Positions 1 to 6,292 of a stretch of DNA of 6,329 bases are shown piece by piece. The first letter of the stretch is position 1, and each line of letters starts with the position of its first letter. A model generated the notes under the pieces. It worked only from the letters and a program-made list of their open reading frames with translations, ran no database searches and was not told the DNA's origin. Both the position numbers and the translations under genes were made by a program. Source of the DNA: Eubacteriales bacterium (lineage in GTDB: Bacteria; Bacillota; Clostridia; Lachnospirales; Lachnospiraceae); NCBI GenBank assembly GCA_030536565.1, contig JAUNPT010000120.1, positions 1 through 6,329 of the forward strand, read 5' to 3'.

Positions 1-91
1 TTCTCCTTCTCCCGGTGTATTTTCTCCACCTGTTGTACCGTCTTCTCCCGGCGTGCTTTCCTCACCTGATGTACTGCTCTCTCCCGATGTA
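1..91 (-). repeat. Degenerate 36-bp tandem repeat coding a (S/T/P)GE-rich stalk
   Basis: Two full 36-bp units (7-42 and 43-78) agree at 27 of 36 positions. A partial third (79-91) agrees with the first at 11 of 13, and cccg recurs exactly at 11, 47 and 83. The unit codes a 12-residue period with a half-period of about six residues: SGESST, SGEEST, PGEDGTT, GGENT, PGEGE. It lies in the extracellular tail of the sigma-like protein and reaches the window edge, so the copy number is unknown. Confidence 0.75.
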
Positions 92-1044
92 TCCTGCTCC
101 TGCGGCGTTGTACTTTGAGCTTCTCTTGTTTCTGACGTCGTATTGGATACAGAAGACGTTTGCATAATACTCTCGGACTGCGTCTTAGAAACTTCCGTTG
201 TCCTCTCTGCCCTCGTTGCCTCTGTAGTCTGCTGCATTGTTGTCTGTGTTGTATTCTCCTTAGGTTTATTCTTTACTGAGGACATATCATGAATCAGTGA
301 AAATGCAAGAAAAATAATATTCCCCAAAATGAACACAATAATTGCACATCTTATTCCCATCAGAGCCTTTTTGCTAAGCTTAGGAAATATCATCGCAAGA
401 ATCCCAAAAGACCGTTCTTCTTCATCTTCTATATCTTCATCATATGGAGCTTCGCCATATGAATTTTCGCCGGGTTCTGAAATATCAATATCAAGCAGCG
501 AAGCCTTTGCCCTCATAATCGCATTGCACAGAAAGGACGAATCTACCTCCAGCATATCCTCCATCTGGTCAATCGTATATGTTTCATAACCAAACATCTG
601 CAGCAGGACAATCTCCATAGGCTCCAGCCTTTTAAATGCTTTATCTGCCTTGTGGTACAGATCTGGATTCCGGAAAATCCTGACTATTTTCTTCATTTCG
701 TCATAAAGCTCTGCATCTTCTTTAATCATCGTATATGGATAATCCACAAGATTACCGCTGGTCTGGAGTCTTGCTCCATTTTCCAATAACATTTTATATA
801 AGTAAACAGAAGTAAACCGGGCAATTTGGCGGTTCAGATTCTTATTCATATTAAATGCGTCCGCAGACTCACACAGTTCCGTCATAATGCTTCCCGTTAC
901 AGCATCGCTTTTTTTCTCACTTTTAATAACCGGAAGCACTAAGCCAAATATCTGATCCTCTATAAGGTCAAACAACCTCTGTTCATTTCCAATGCCATCT
1001 ATAACCTGTCTAAATGCCCCAACTAACTGTTCATCATTGTTCAT
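1..1044 (-). CDS. Membrane-anchored ECF sigma-factor-like protein with Thr/Ser/Gly/Glu-rich tail (partial, C-terminus off the left edge)
   Basis: The frame is open for 348 codons from an ATG at 1044-1042 to the window edge, with no stop. The start has AGGAG 8 bases upstream. Residues about 10-90 resemble sigma-70 region 2 in spacing and hydrophobic pattern (EQRLFDLIEDQIFGLVLPVI, then NRQIARFTSVYLYKMLLENG). Residues about 136-185 resemble region 4 with its helix-turn-helix (RLEPMEIVLLQMFGYETYTI, then FLCNAIMRAKASLL). An acidic linker follows (about 189-211), then a basic patch (PKLSKKALMGIR) and one transmembrane helix at about 232-252. Beyond it, a Thr/Gln/Glu-rich segment runs into (S/P)GE repeats. 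The positive-inside rule puts the sigma-like part in the cytoplasm and the tail outside. The DAED-Q motif of region 2.2 and the Trp of region 2.3 are not conserved, so it may not be an active sigma factor. It lies 38 bp after the pyrophosphorylase gene, so co-transcription is likely. The sigma resemblance was judged by eye; the gene itself is secure. Confidence 0.8.
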   Translation of the reverse strand, partial: MNNDEQLVGAFRQVIDGIGNEQRLFDLIEDQIFGLVLPVIKSEKKSDAVTGSIMTELCESADAFNMNKNLNRQIARFTSVYLYKMLLENGARLQTSGNLVDYPYTMIKEDAELYDEMKKIVRIFRNPDLYHKADKAFKRLEPMEIVLLQMFGYETYTIDQMEDMLEVDSSFLCNAIMRAKASLLDIDISEPGENSYGEAPYDEDIEDEEERSFGILAMIFPKLSKKALMGIRCAIIVFILGNIIFLAFSLIHDMSSVKNKPKENTTQTTMQQTTEATRAERTTEVSKTQSESIMQTSSVSNTTSETREAQSTTPQEQDTSGESSTSGEESTPGEDGTTGGENTPGEGE

Positions 1045-1052
1045 TTAATTAT

Positions 1053-1057
1053 CTCCT
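1053..1057 (-). promoter_or_regulatory. Ribosome binding site of the sigma-like gene
   Basis: The minus strand reads AGGAG, 8 bases before the ATG at 1044. It fixes the start of the edge-truncated gene and shows that it is translated separately from the upstream pyrophosphorylase gene, which stops at 1083. Confidence 0.8.
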
Positions 1058-1082
1058 GTTAAACTAATACTCAACTTATTTA

Positions 1083-2324
1083 CTAAAATTCAATACCATT
1101 TAATTTCAGCAATTTCTTTGCGCTTTCAATAGAATCCTTACCAGTTTTATTCTTAATTGGTGCAAATTCATGTTCCCTTACGACTTCATAAGGAACGCAA
1201 TTATCCATCATTTCAACCATATCAAGCACCAGTGTCTCAAACTTATAACCATTAGGTGATTCTGGTTTTATAAGCTCACCCTTCTCATTTATATATGGAA
1301 TTTTCTTTTCAACAATATGTAACGGAAGCTTCTTATCCGCAATCTCAAGAAGTGTGTCCAGCTTGAACAGATAGTTAAGAGTAACTCCAAATCCATAAAC
1401 CAGCTCTCCATCTTCCCTTCTTAAATTAGCAAGCTCCTCTGACATCTCATAATACTCGATGATAGAAGGATGTCCGTTAACCTTACACATTACACCTACC
1501 TTCTCATCAGGTGAAACCTTACGGACAACCTTAGAACCACAGGAGCAGCCAGACTGGATAGTCGCTCCTACAAATGCCGGATCCGCAATTCTCTGTAATA
1601 TATTATCCACTGCAAAAACATTTATCCACTTAACACCACGTTTTTTTAAATCAGCTTCAAGGCCTGCAGACAGCATTGATAAAAACCAGCCTCCATTACC
1701 ATTAGGAGACATTGCAAGGCTGTCCTTTTCTTCCATATAAAGCTTTCCGTTATAATCCACTGATGGCGCCATATTCTGTACAAAAAATGTCACAAATGAA
1801 GAATCGTAGCCAAAGAAGCTGTGCTCCTTAAAAAAGGCTTCTGTATCTTCATTATTCTTTTCACTGGTCATAATATAGAGCGGAATATATGCACCTGTCT
1901 TATTGACAACATCAAGTAAATTGTAAATAAGCTGTTCAAAAAGATATAAATCCTTTTGCTCACCTATATTTAATGTTCCCTTGGGCTTATCAAGGCCAAG
2001 GCGTGTTCCCTGTCCGCCAGCTAATAAAACCGCAGCAACCTCACCTTCACGAATTGCCCTGATTCCAGTTTCGATATAAGAAGCCTTATTTAACTCAATA
2101 TCCTTAAGTTCAACTGCAGCCAGCGGTTCAACCTTCTTCTCCTTAACCCCTCCTGCAGCCTGGCTCTTAATATCGTCCAGCATCTTCCAGTCAATCTTAG
2201 CCACCTGTGCCGCCATTTTCTCCTGTCCAGCTTCATCAAGCATCTCCATTCGCCTCGCAGCTTCATTTTGATTATGTACTCTCAAAGCATCTAATGCACT
2301 CAACTTATCCATATTAATCTCCAT
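1083..2324 (-). CDS. UDP-sugar pyrophosphorylase, UDPGP family (UAP1-like UTP:sugar-1-phosphate uridylyltransferase)
   Basis: The enzyme should form a UDP-sugar and pyrophosphate from UTP and a sugar 1-phosphate in the cytoplasm. In the 413 residues the nucleotide-binding loop LAGGQGTRLG is at 101-110, followed by the catalytic-type lysine of PKG (K115). MTSEKN is at 152-157, SPNGNGGWF at 206-214, VDNILQRIADP at 239-249 and EFAPIKN at 386-392. The GNGG and VDNIL...ADP blocks match eukaryotic UDP-N-acetylhexosamine pyrophosphorylase (UAP1/AGX) better than GalU or GlmU, so UDP-GlcNAc or UDP-GalNAc is a reasonable product; UDP-glucose cannot be excluded. It is shorter than eukaryotic UAP1 (about 500 residues). 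The ATG at 2324 is preceded by GAGGTG at a spacing of 9. A second in-frame ATG at 2312 (MDKLSALDAL) has GGAG 6 bases upstream and could be the true start. The sigma-like gene follows after 38 bp. Confidence 0.9.
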   Translation of the reverse strand: MEINMDKLSALDALRVHNQNEAARRMEMLDEAGQEKMAAQVAKIDWKMLDDIKSQAAGGVKEKKVEPLAAVELKDIELNKASYIETGIRAIREGEVAAVLLAGGQGTRLGLDKPKGTLNIGEQKDLYLFEQLIYNLLDVVNKTGAYIPLYIMTSEKNNEDTEAFFKEHSFFGYDSSFVTFFVQNMAPSVDYNGKLYMEEKDSLAMSPNGNGGWFLSMLSAGLEADLKKRGVKWINVFAVDNILQRIADPAFVGATIQSGCSCGSKVVRKVSPDEKVGVMCKVNGHPSIIEYYEMSEELANLRREDGELVYGFGVTLNYLFKLDTLLEIADKKLPLHIVEKKIPYINEKGELIKPESPNGYKFETLVLDMVEMMDNCVPYEVVREHEFAPIKNKTGKDSIESAKKLLKLNGIEF

Positions 2325-2374
2325 TCCTGATTACACCTCTGCAAAGTATCTTAGCACCAGTATAATATCTATGT

Positions 2375-2403
2375 ATTTTATCACTTTATCAAGCAACAGA
2401 CAA
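2375..2403 (-). promoter_or_regulatory. Candidate promoter of the pyrophosphorylase / sigma-like gene pair
   Basis: In the 104-bp gap after the MBOAT gene, the minus strand reads TTGTCT (2403-2398), 17 bases, then TAAAAT (2380-2375). An overlapping alternative is TTGATA (2392-2387), 19 bases, then TATTAT (2367-2362). The region is AT-rich, so chance matches are likely. No hairpin terminator for the MBOAT gene was seen in the gap, so read-through from the acyltransferase pair is also possible. Confidence 0.4.
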
Positions 2404-2428
2404 CTCCCTCTGGATATCTTTCATTTCC

Positions 2429-3988
2429 CTAAAATGCAGCATACATCATAGCAACAGTATCAAAGCCCGGGCCATATGCACCAAATATAATAATTATAAA
2501 TATGGAGGCATACCATATCGCCCATCTTACAGTTTTAGGGCACTGATTAATCCTTTGGATAACCGATATATGTTTCTCGTTAAGTATATCAACAATCAAC
2601 ACAATTATCATACCAATCAATATTATTAAATAATCATATGGTTCCAAAACAAAATCAGCCAGAGAGTGTATAAAATTCATAAAATCAAAATCTGTAATCA
2701 TTATTTTAAGCATATTCATGCCCTGGCTGATTGTTTCTGCTCTAAAAAACATTTCTCCAACAACCACAATAACAAACAGCTTAACAAAACGGAACATTCT
2801 GATACCCACAGATAAATCTGTAAGCCTGTGTTTTTCCATAAACACCGTTACAGTCCGCTCCATACAATTTTCAATTAAAATTATAACAAAATAATACATT
2901 CCATAGAATATATACGTTTCCTGTGGCCCATGCCACAAACCATTGCATATCCATACACAGAACAAGGCTATTGTTGGAACAAATAATTTGCTTATCCTCA
3001 TTCCAAACAATTTTTTAACCTTTTTTGCTGTTTTTCCCATTGGCTTAGAAAAAGAAATTGGGAAAAAAATATAATCCTTAAAAAAGGTTCCCAAAGTTAT
3101 ATGCCATCTATGCCAGAAATCTCCCGCATTCTTAGCAAAAAACGGTTGTTTGAAATTTTCTGGCAGAACAATTCCAAATATTCTTCCCGTTCCTATAATA
3201 ATATCTATGGTTCCTGCAAAATCCATATAAAGCTGTAACGTGCAAAGTACTGCGCCATACACATACACAGCTCCTCCATATTGGACTCCACTGTCAAAAA
3301 TCCTGTTAACACCAATAACCATATGGTCTGCTAAAACGACCTTTTTAAACAATCCCCATAATATTCTTTTATAACCTTCTGTGAGGTTATTATAAGATAT
3401 ACTTTCGTTGGAATATAATGCGTCTGATATCTGACCATATCTTGTTATAGGCCCCTCAACTATTGTAGGGAAAAAACTTAAATACAATGCAAGCTTTGCA
3501 ATATTATCCTGTTTCTTTACTGCATTCCTATAAATATCCACAAGATATGATATAGACTGAAGTGTATAATATGAAATACCAATAGGTATAAGAAATCTCA
3601 CAGGTTCAAACTCTGTTTCCACACCAAATTTACTTAATACTGCCGCTCCAATTGTTCCAAAAAAGCCTGTATATTTTAACACTATAAGAATTGAGAGATT
3701 CATAATGATTCCTGCCGCAAGAATCAGTTTTTTTCTCGTTTTAAGCTTTTTCTTTCCAGCCGGATTTTTTCCATTTTTAACAGATATATTCTCAAGTAAA
3801 TATGCAAATATATATGTAACTATTACAACTGCAATATTGTATACGACCAGATATCCGCTAAACATACAGAAAAACACATAACCTGCTCCTAAAAGTACAA
3901 CCCAGCGATACCTTTTATGCATCAGCTGGTATAAAAGTATGACAACAGGTAAGAACACAGCAAAGTATTGTATTGCATTATATGACAT
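2429..3988 (-). CDS. MBOAT-family membrane O-acyltransferase (AlgI/DltB-like)
   Basis: This polytopic membrane protein should move an acyl group, usually acetyl, across the membrane for attachment to an exported glycan or teichoic-type polymer. Taking the ATG at 3988 gives 519 residues with about 11-13 hydrophobic helices. EGPITRY is at 178-184, QPFFAKNAGDFWHRWH at 281-296, and GLWHG at 350-354 carries the presumed catalytic histidine H353; this is the usual MBOAT order. A basic loop (about 72-87) is probably cytoplasmic. The frame runs 21 codons further upstream to a TTG at 4051, but that overlaps the SGNH gene and leaves AGAGGA (4005-4000) inside the coding region. The ATG at 3988 sits 11 bases after AGAGGA and 4 bp after the preceding stop, which fits translational coupling. 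The length is close to AlgI (about 520). The acceptor polymer cannot be told from sequence. Confidence 0.93.
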   Translation of the reverse strand: MSYNAIQYFAVFLPVVILLYQLMHKRYRWVVLLGAGYVFFCMFSGYLVVYNIAVVIVTYIFAYLLENISVKNGKNPAGKKKLKTRKKLILAAGIIMNLSILIVLKYTGFFGTIGAAVLSKFGVETEFEPVRFLIPIGISYYTLQSISYLVDIYRNAVKKQDNIAKLALYLSFFPTIVEGPITRYGQISDALYSNESISYNNLTEGYKRILWGLFKKVVLADHMVIGVNRIFDSGVQYGGAVYVYGAVLCTLQLYMDFAGTIDIIIGTGRIFGIVLPENFKQPFFAKNAGDFWHRWHITLGTFFKDYIFFPISFSKPMGKTAKKVKKLFGMRISKLFVPTIALFCVWICNGLWHGPQETYIFYGMYYFVIILIENCMERTVTVFMEKHRLTDLSVGIRMFRFVKLFVIVVVGEMFFRAETISQGMNMLKIMITDFDFMNFIHSLADFVLEPYDYLIILIGMIIVLIVDILNEKHISVIQRINQCPKTVRWAIWYASIFIIIIFGAYGPGFDTVAMMYAAF

Positions 3989-3992
3989 GTTA

Positions 3993-4982
3993 TTATCGTT
4001 CCTCTTTACTATAAATTGATTCGGAATAGTCCTTATTCCACTTCCTTGCAACAGATTCTTCTCTATCCCTGCTGCCAGCTTTATTCTTTAATATCTCTCC
4101 CATATACCTGTTCACCTTAGAAGCGCCATATATATTAACATGAACTCCATTATCAAATGTATCTTCTGCCCAGTCAATTCCTATACTGTCATTGCACAGA
4201 TTAAGATCAAGATACTCTATATTATTAGTACTGCTCCATTTTTCAATAGCATTATGCTTACTCATATTCCAATTTACCATGCTTGGCGCACTGACAAGCA
4301 TCAATTCACAGTTATTTGTCAGGCATAATTTCTTAATCTTATCAAGGATATCCAGCCCTTCCTCCGTTATCTGTGCACACGCCTCTCCTCCATCATCATG
4401 CATATTATCATAGACCTCTGCACCTGCCTGCTCACTGCGGATCTGAAATCCCTTGTACAGACTTTCATTTTTCCTATTCTGAGTATATTTCAAAATAAAC
4501 TTTGGAAGCTGTATCTGATTGTATGCTGAATGATAATGGAATATTGGAAATATATCCTCAAGTCTGTTAATAAACTCATCATCATCCTTATATATTCCAG
4601 GATATTGCTCCATAACAGAATCAGTCTCTAAAACCAGAACCTTAGGACGCTGTGTTTTAAACATTTCCTTTAATATAGCATATGTATCACACAGTCTCTG
4701 AGCTCCTGAGCCCAAATCATAAGATGTGATTCCATACTCCCCCCACAGCTGCAATGGTGAAAATGTATAACATGATTCACTATTACCTGCAAATATTACA
4801 TCTATACTGTTTTCTTCTTCAGCTTCTATTGCACCGATTTTTATCTTTACAACCGAAAGATCATAGGCTTCATATCCCTTCGGCTCTATCAGCTCTGAAC
4901 CCGCTGCTATTAAACATAATAAAATAGCCAAAAACAAAATGCCATTTAATATATTTTTATACCTAAATGAATCCGGCCTCAA
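3993..4982 (-). CDS. SGNH-hydrolase-like membrane-anchored protein, partner of the MBOAT acyltransferase (AlgJ/DltD-like role)
   Basis: From the TTG at 4982 the protein has 329 residues: a short basic N-terminus, one transmembrane helix or uncleaved signal anchor (about 11-29), then an extracellular domain. The fold signature is VIFAGNSES at 62-70, with S68 as candidate nucleophile in a GNSE version of the GDS block. It continues with YGITSYDLGSG at 83-93 and PKVLVLETD at 113-121. Near the end, DNGVHVNIYGASK at 277-289 supplies the candidate acid and base D277 and H281. Such proteins next to MBOAT genes usually complete transfer of the acyl group onto the polymer, or remove it. The C-terminal 30 residues are highly charged and probably lie outside the fold. 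No ATG fits. A TTG at 4997 is in frame, but the one at 4982 is 7 bases after GGGAGG and is preferred. The substrate is unknown. Confidence 0.87.
   Translation of the reverse strand: MRPDSFRYKNILNGILFLAILLCLIAAGSELIEPKGYEAYDLSVVKIKIGAIEAEEENSIDVIFAGNSESCYTFSPLQLWGEYGITSYDLGSGAQRLCDTYAILKEMFKTQRPKVLVLETDSVMEQYPGIYKDDDEFINRLEDIFPIFHYHSAYNQIQLPKFILKYTQNRKNESLYKGFQIRSEQAGAEVYDNMHDDGGEACAQITEEGLDILDKIKKLCLTNNCELMLVSAPSMVNWNMSKHNAIEKWSSTNNIEYLDLNLCNDSIGIDWAEDTFDNGVHVNIYGASKVNRYMGEILKNKAGSRDREESVARKWNKDYSESIYSKEER
4000..4005 (-). promoter_or_regulatory. Ribosome binding site of the MBOAT gene
   Basis: The minus strand reads AGAGGA, 11 bases before the ATG at 3988 and overlapping the last codons of the SGNH gene. 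The spacing is slightly long. It decides against the longer TTG-started reading of the MBOAT frame. Confidence 0.6.
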
Positions 4983-4989
4983 TAATATT

Positions 4990-4995
4990 CCTCCC
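4990..4995 (-). promoter_or_regulatory. Ribosome binding site that fixes a TTG start for the SGNH gene
   Basis: The minus strand reads GGGAGG, 7 bases before the TTG at 4982. If translation began at the in-frame TTG at 4997, this site would lie inside the coding region. An ATG at 5004 is in another frame and stops after 13 codons. Confidence 0.75.
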
Positions 4996-5003
4996 AAATT
5001 TCA

Positions 5004-5032
5004 TTGATATTTTTCATAAATTAATCTATACT
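5004..5032 (+). promoter_or_regulatory. Sigma-A-type promoter of the small zinc-ribbon gene
   Basis: TTGATA (5004-5009), a 17-base spacer and TATACT (5027-5032) give a near-consensus promoter. Transcription would start near 5039, leaving a leader of only about 20 bases. A perfect 10-bp palindrome, TTATTAATAA (5037-5046), lies at the expected start point and runs into the ribosome binding site. It could be an operator, but in AT-rich DNA it may be chance. The same 76-bp gap must hold the divergent promoter of the SGNH/MBOAT pair, for which I found no good match. Confidence 0.65.
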
Positions 5033-5058
5033 GTCTTTATTAATAAGGAGACGAAAAT

Positions 5059-5235
5059 ATGCTCAAGGTCTACCACTGTCCACAATGCAATTCGGTATTC
5101 TATCTGTCACGTAAAACCGACACACGGTGCCGCAGCTGCAGCTATCCTCTGAATCTGTTAAAAATTGATTTCTGCGAATATACCAACATGAGTAAACAAG
5201 AACGTGAGGAATACATAGAAATGCAGCTAAAATAA
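5059..5235 (+). CDS. Small zinc-ribbon protein, 58 residues
   Basis: The ATG at 5059 has AAGGAG 8 bases upstream (5045-5050) and a near-consensus promoter, so the gene is well supported despite its size. The protein carries two CxxC knuckles, CPQC (C7, C10) and CRSC (C24, C27), separated by 13 residues. This is the layout of a rubredoxin-like zinc ribbon that binds one metal ion. A helical, charged C-terminus follows (MSKQEREEYIEMQLK, 44-58). No enzymatic residues are seen. Such minimal ribbons act as nucleic-acid or protein-binding modules, or have unknown roles, and no specific function can be given. It is the only plus-strand gene in the window. Its stop lies 21 bp from the stop of the convergent DUF2971 gene, with no hairpin terminator between them, so the two transcripts may overlap. 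Confidence 0.8.
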   Translation: MLKVYHCPQCNSVFYLSRKTDTRCRSCSYPLNLLKIDFCEYTNMSKQEREEYIEMQLK

Positions 5236-5256
5236 AACCAAAAATAAAACTTATAC

Positions 5257-6177
5257 TCAGAACCTCAGATTTAATTCAGACGTCAGCAAGAGAACATCAT
5301 CATATCCCTTACTACATAACAAATCATTCATAGATTGACTTGTTAAATCATCTTTACTTGATGGTGCAAGTGTAACCACCTCAATAGCAGTGTCTTTCAT
5401 GCCACACTTGACTGGCACTTCAATATATGGAACGCATGTATCATTACGCATACGTTTTTTCTTTTCATGATTTTCCAAAGCAAACACTGCCCTGTACTCT
5501 TCTTCTGCACTAAACAATTCTGACCTAATACCTATTCCATAATACATCAGCAATTCCGCAGCGGCCTTAGCCATAATAGCCTGCTGGTTTGCATCCATAC
5601 CCTCTAAATATGTAGCTAATGGAGTGTCTTCACTGATTTCCTGCAAATCCGGACGAAAATGCAGCATTGCCATCTGCAGGGCCTCGCGAACAACTTCTTT
5701 TTGTTCTTCACGCTCATATATAACCTTGCTAAAATGAAGGAACTTTTCATTAAATATTTCAGATGCCTTGAATCCAATATTACATCCCGGGCTTGCAAGC
5801 TCTGCCCATAATGTCAGATTATCTGGCTTAGATGAAAATGAAACAACATAATAATCCATATAATTCTGATTATATAACAACTCAACAAGCGTCGAGCAAA
5901 ATGGTGTATTATGTTCATCTCTGCATGGAATCCCAAACTCCTCCATAATGATTTCGACAAGCACATGCAGCACATATATAAATTCTTCCTCATCATTAAT
6001 ATAGTTGTAATCCGTTGCCCATATCTTATTCTGATTCAATATTCCCTGAATGCCATTCATCTTTGTGTAATGATATAATATATCATCAGGTCCTATATCA
6101 GTAAAGCTATATATTCCATCTAAAATTCTTTTACGAATCTCCTCGTATTTCTCATTAAAATCCCCAGTTATCCCCAT
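5257..6177 (-). CDS. DUF2971-family protein of unknown function
   Basis: The 306-residue soluble protein has the block order I associate with DUF2971. LYHYT at 34-38 is followed by IWATDYNYINDEEE at 52-65 and VVSFSSKPDNLTLWAEL at 111-127. GCNIGF (131-136), AEEEYR (224-229) and PYIEVP (250-255) come next, then VVTLAPSS (267-274) and a GYDDVLLLTSELNLR end (291-305). There is no signal peptide or transmembrane helix, so it is cytoplasmic. The H-Y-T start and later E-E-Y-R are reminiscent of ADP-ribosyltransferase-like folds; that link is inference. Members are often found in variable genome regions, but their biochemical role is not settled. The ATG at 6177 is the first possible start, since an in-frame stop lies just upstream. 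GAGGAG (6196-6191) is 13 bases away, which is long. The family call is by eye and fairly sure. Confidence 0.82.
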   Translation of the reverse strand: MGITGDFNEKYEEIRKRILDGIYSFTDIGPDDILYHYTKMNGIQGILNQNKIWATDYNYINDEEEFIYVLHVLVEIIMEEFGIPCRDEHNTPFCSTLVELLYNQNYMDYYVVSFSSKPDNLTLWAELASPGCNIGFKASEIFNEKFLHFSKVIYEREEQKEVVREALQMAMLHFRPDLQEISEDTPLATYLEGMDANQQAIMAKAAAELLMYYGIGIRSELFSAEEEYRAVFALENHEKKKRMRNDTCVPYIEVPVKCGMKDTAIEVVTLAPSSKDDLTSQSMNDLLCSKGYDDVLLLTSELNLRF

Positions 6178-6190
6178 AAATCAAAAGCTT

Positions 6191-6196
6191 CTCCTC
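6191..6196 (-). promoter_or_regulatory. Ribosome binding site of the DUF2971 gene, unusually distant
   Basis: The minus strand reads GAGGAG, 13 bases before the ATG at 6177, longer than the 6-9 bases usual here. No closer in-frame start exists, because TGA lies in frame two codons before the ATG. Translation may be weak for this reason. Confidence 0.55.
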
Positions 6197-6263
6197 ATAT
6201 TTTTTATTTATTAATTTTCCAGATATATGCGGCCATCACAAAACCACAAAAAAGGATATAGAC

Positions 6264-6292
6264 ATATTATCACCTATCTGCGCTATATTCAA
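6264..6292 (-). promoter_or_regulatory. Extended -10 promoter of the DUF2971 gene
   Basis: The minus strand reads TTGAAT (6292-6287), 17 bases, then TAATAT (6269-6264), with TG one base before the -10 box. Transcription would start near 6257 and leave a leader of about 80 bases. A direct repeat CTATAT (6283-6288 and 6293-6298, 10 bp apart, so on one face of the helix) overlaps the -35 box. It might bind a regulator, but this is weak. Confidence 0.55.

Noticed and set aside
329..589. Plus-strand Ser/Ile-rich open frame inside the sigma-like gene
   Set aside because: It is the antisense reading of the minus-strand gene, has no ribosome binding site, and its serine-rich composition mirrors the acidic linker codons of the real gene.
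1459..1740. Plus-strand open frame inside the pyrophosphorylase gene
   Set aside because: It is antisense to highly recognisable conserved motifs of the enzyme and has no start signals.
2325..2428. Possible terminator or riboswitch in the gap between the MBOAT and pyrophosphorylase genes
   Set aside because: No GC-rich stem followed by a T run and no recognisable aptamer was seen; only promoter-like boxes are present.
5131..5142. Palindromic GCAGCTGC within the zinc-ribbon gene
   Set aside because: It arises from the codons around the second CxxC pair (CRSCS) and has no T run or flanking symmetry that would suggest a regulatory element.
4967..5152. Plus-strand 61-codon open frame spanning the divergent promoter region
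   Set aside because: It overlaps the well-supported zinc-ribbon gene in another frame, has no ribosome binding site, and shows no domain pattern.
5236..5256. Possible bidirectional terminator between the convergent genes
   Set aside because: The 21 bases are A-rich but contain no inverted repeat able to form a stem.
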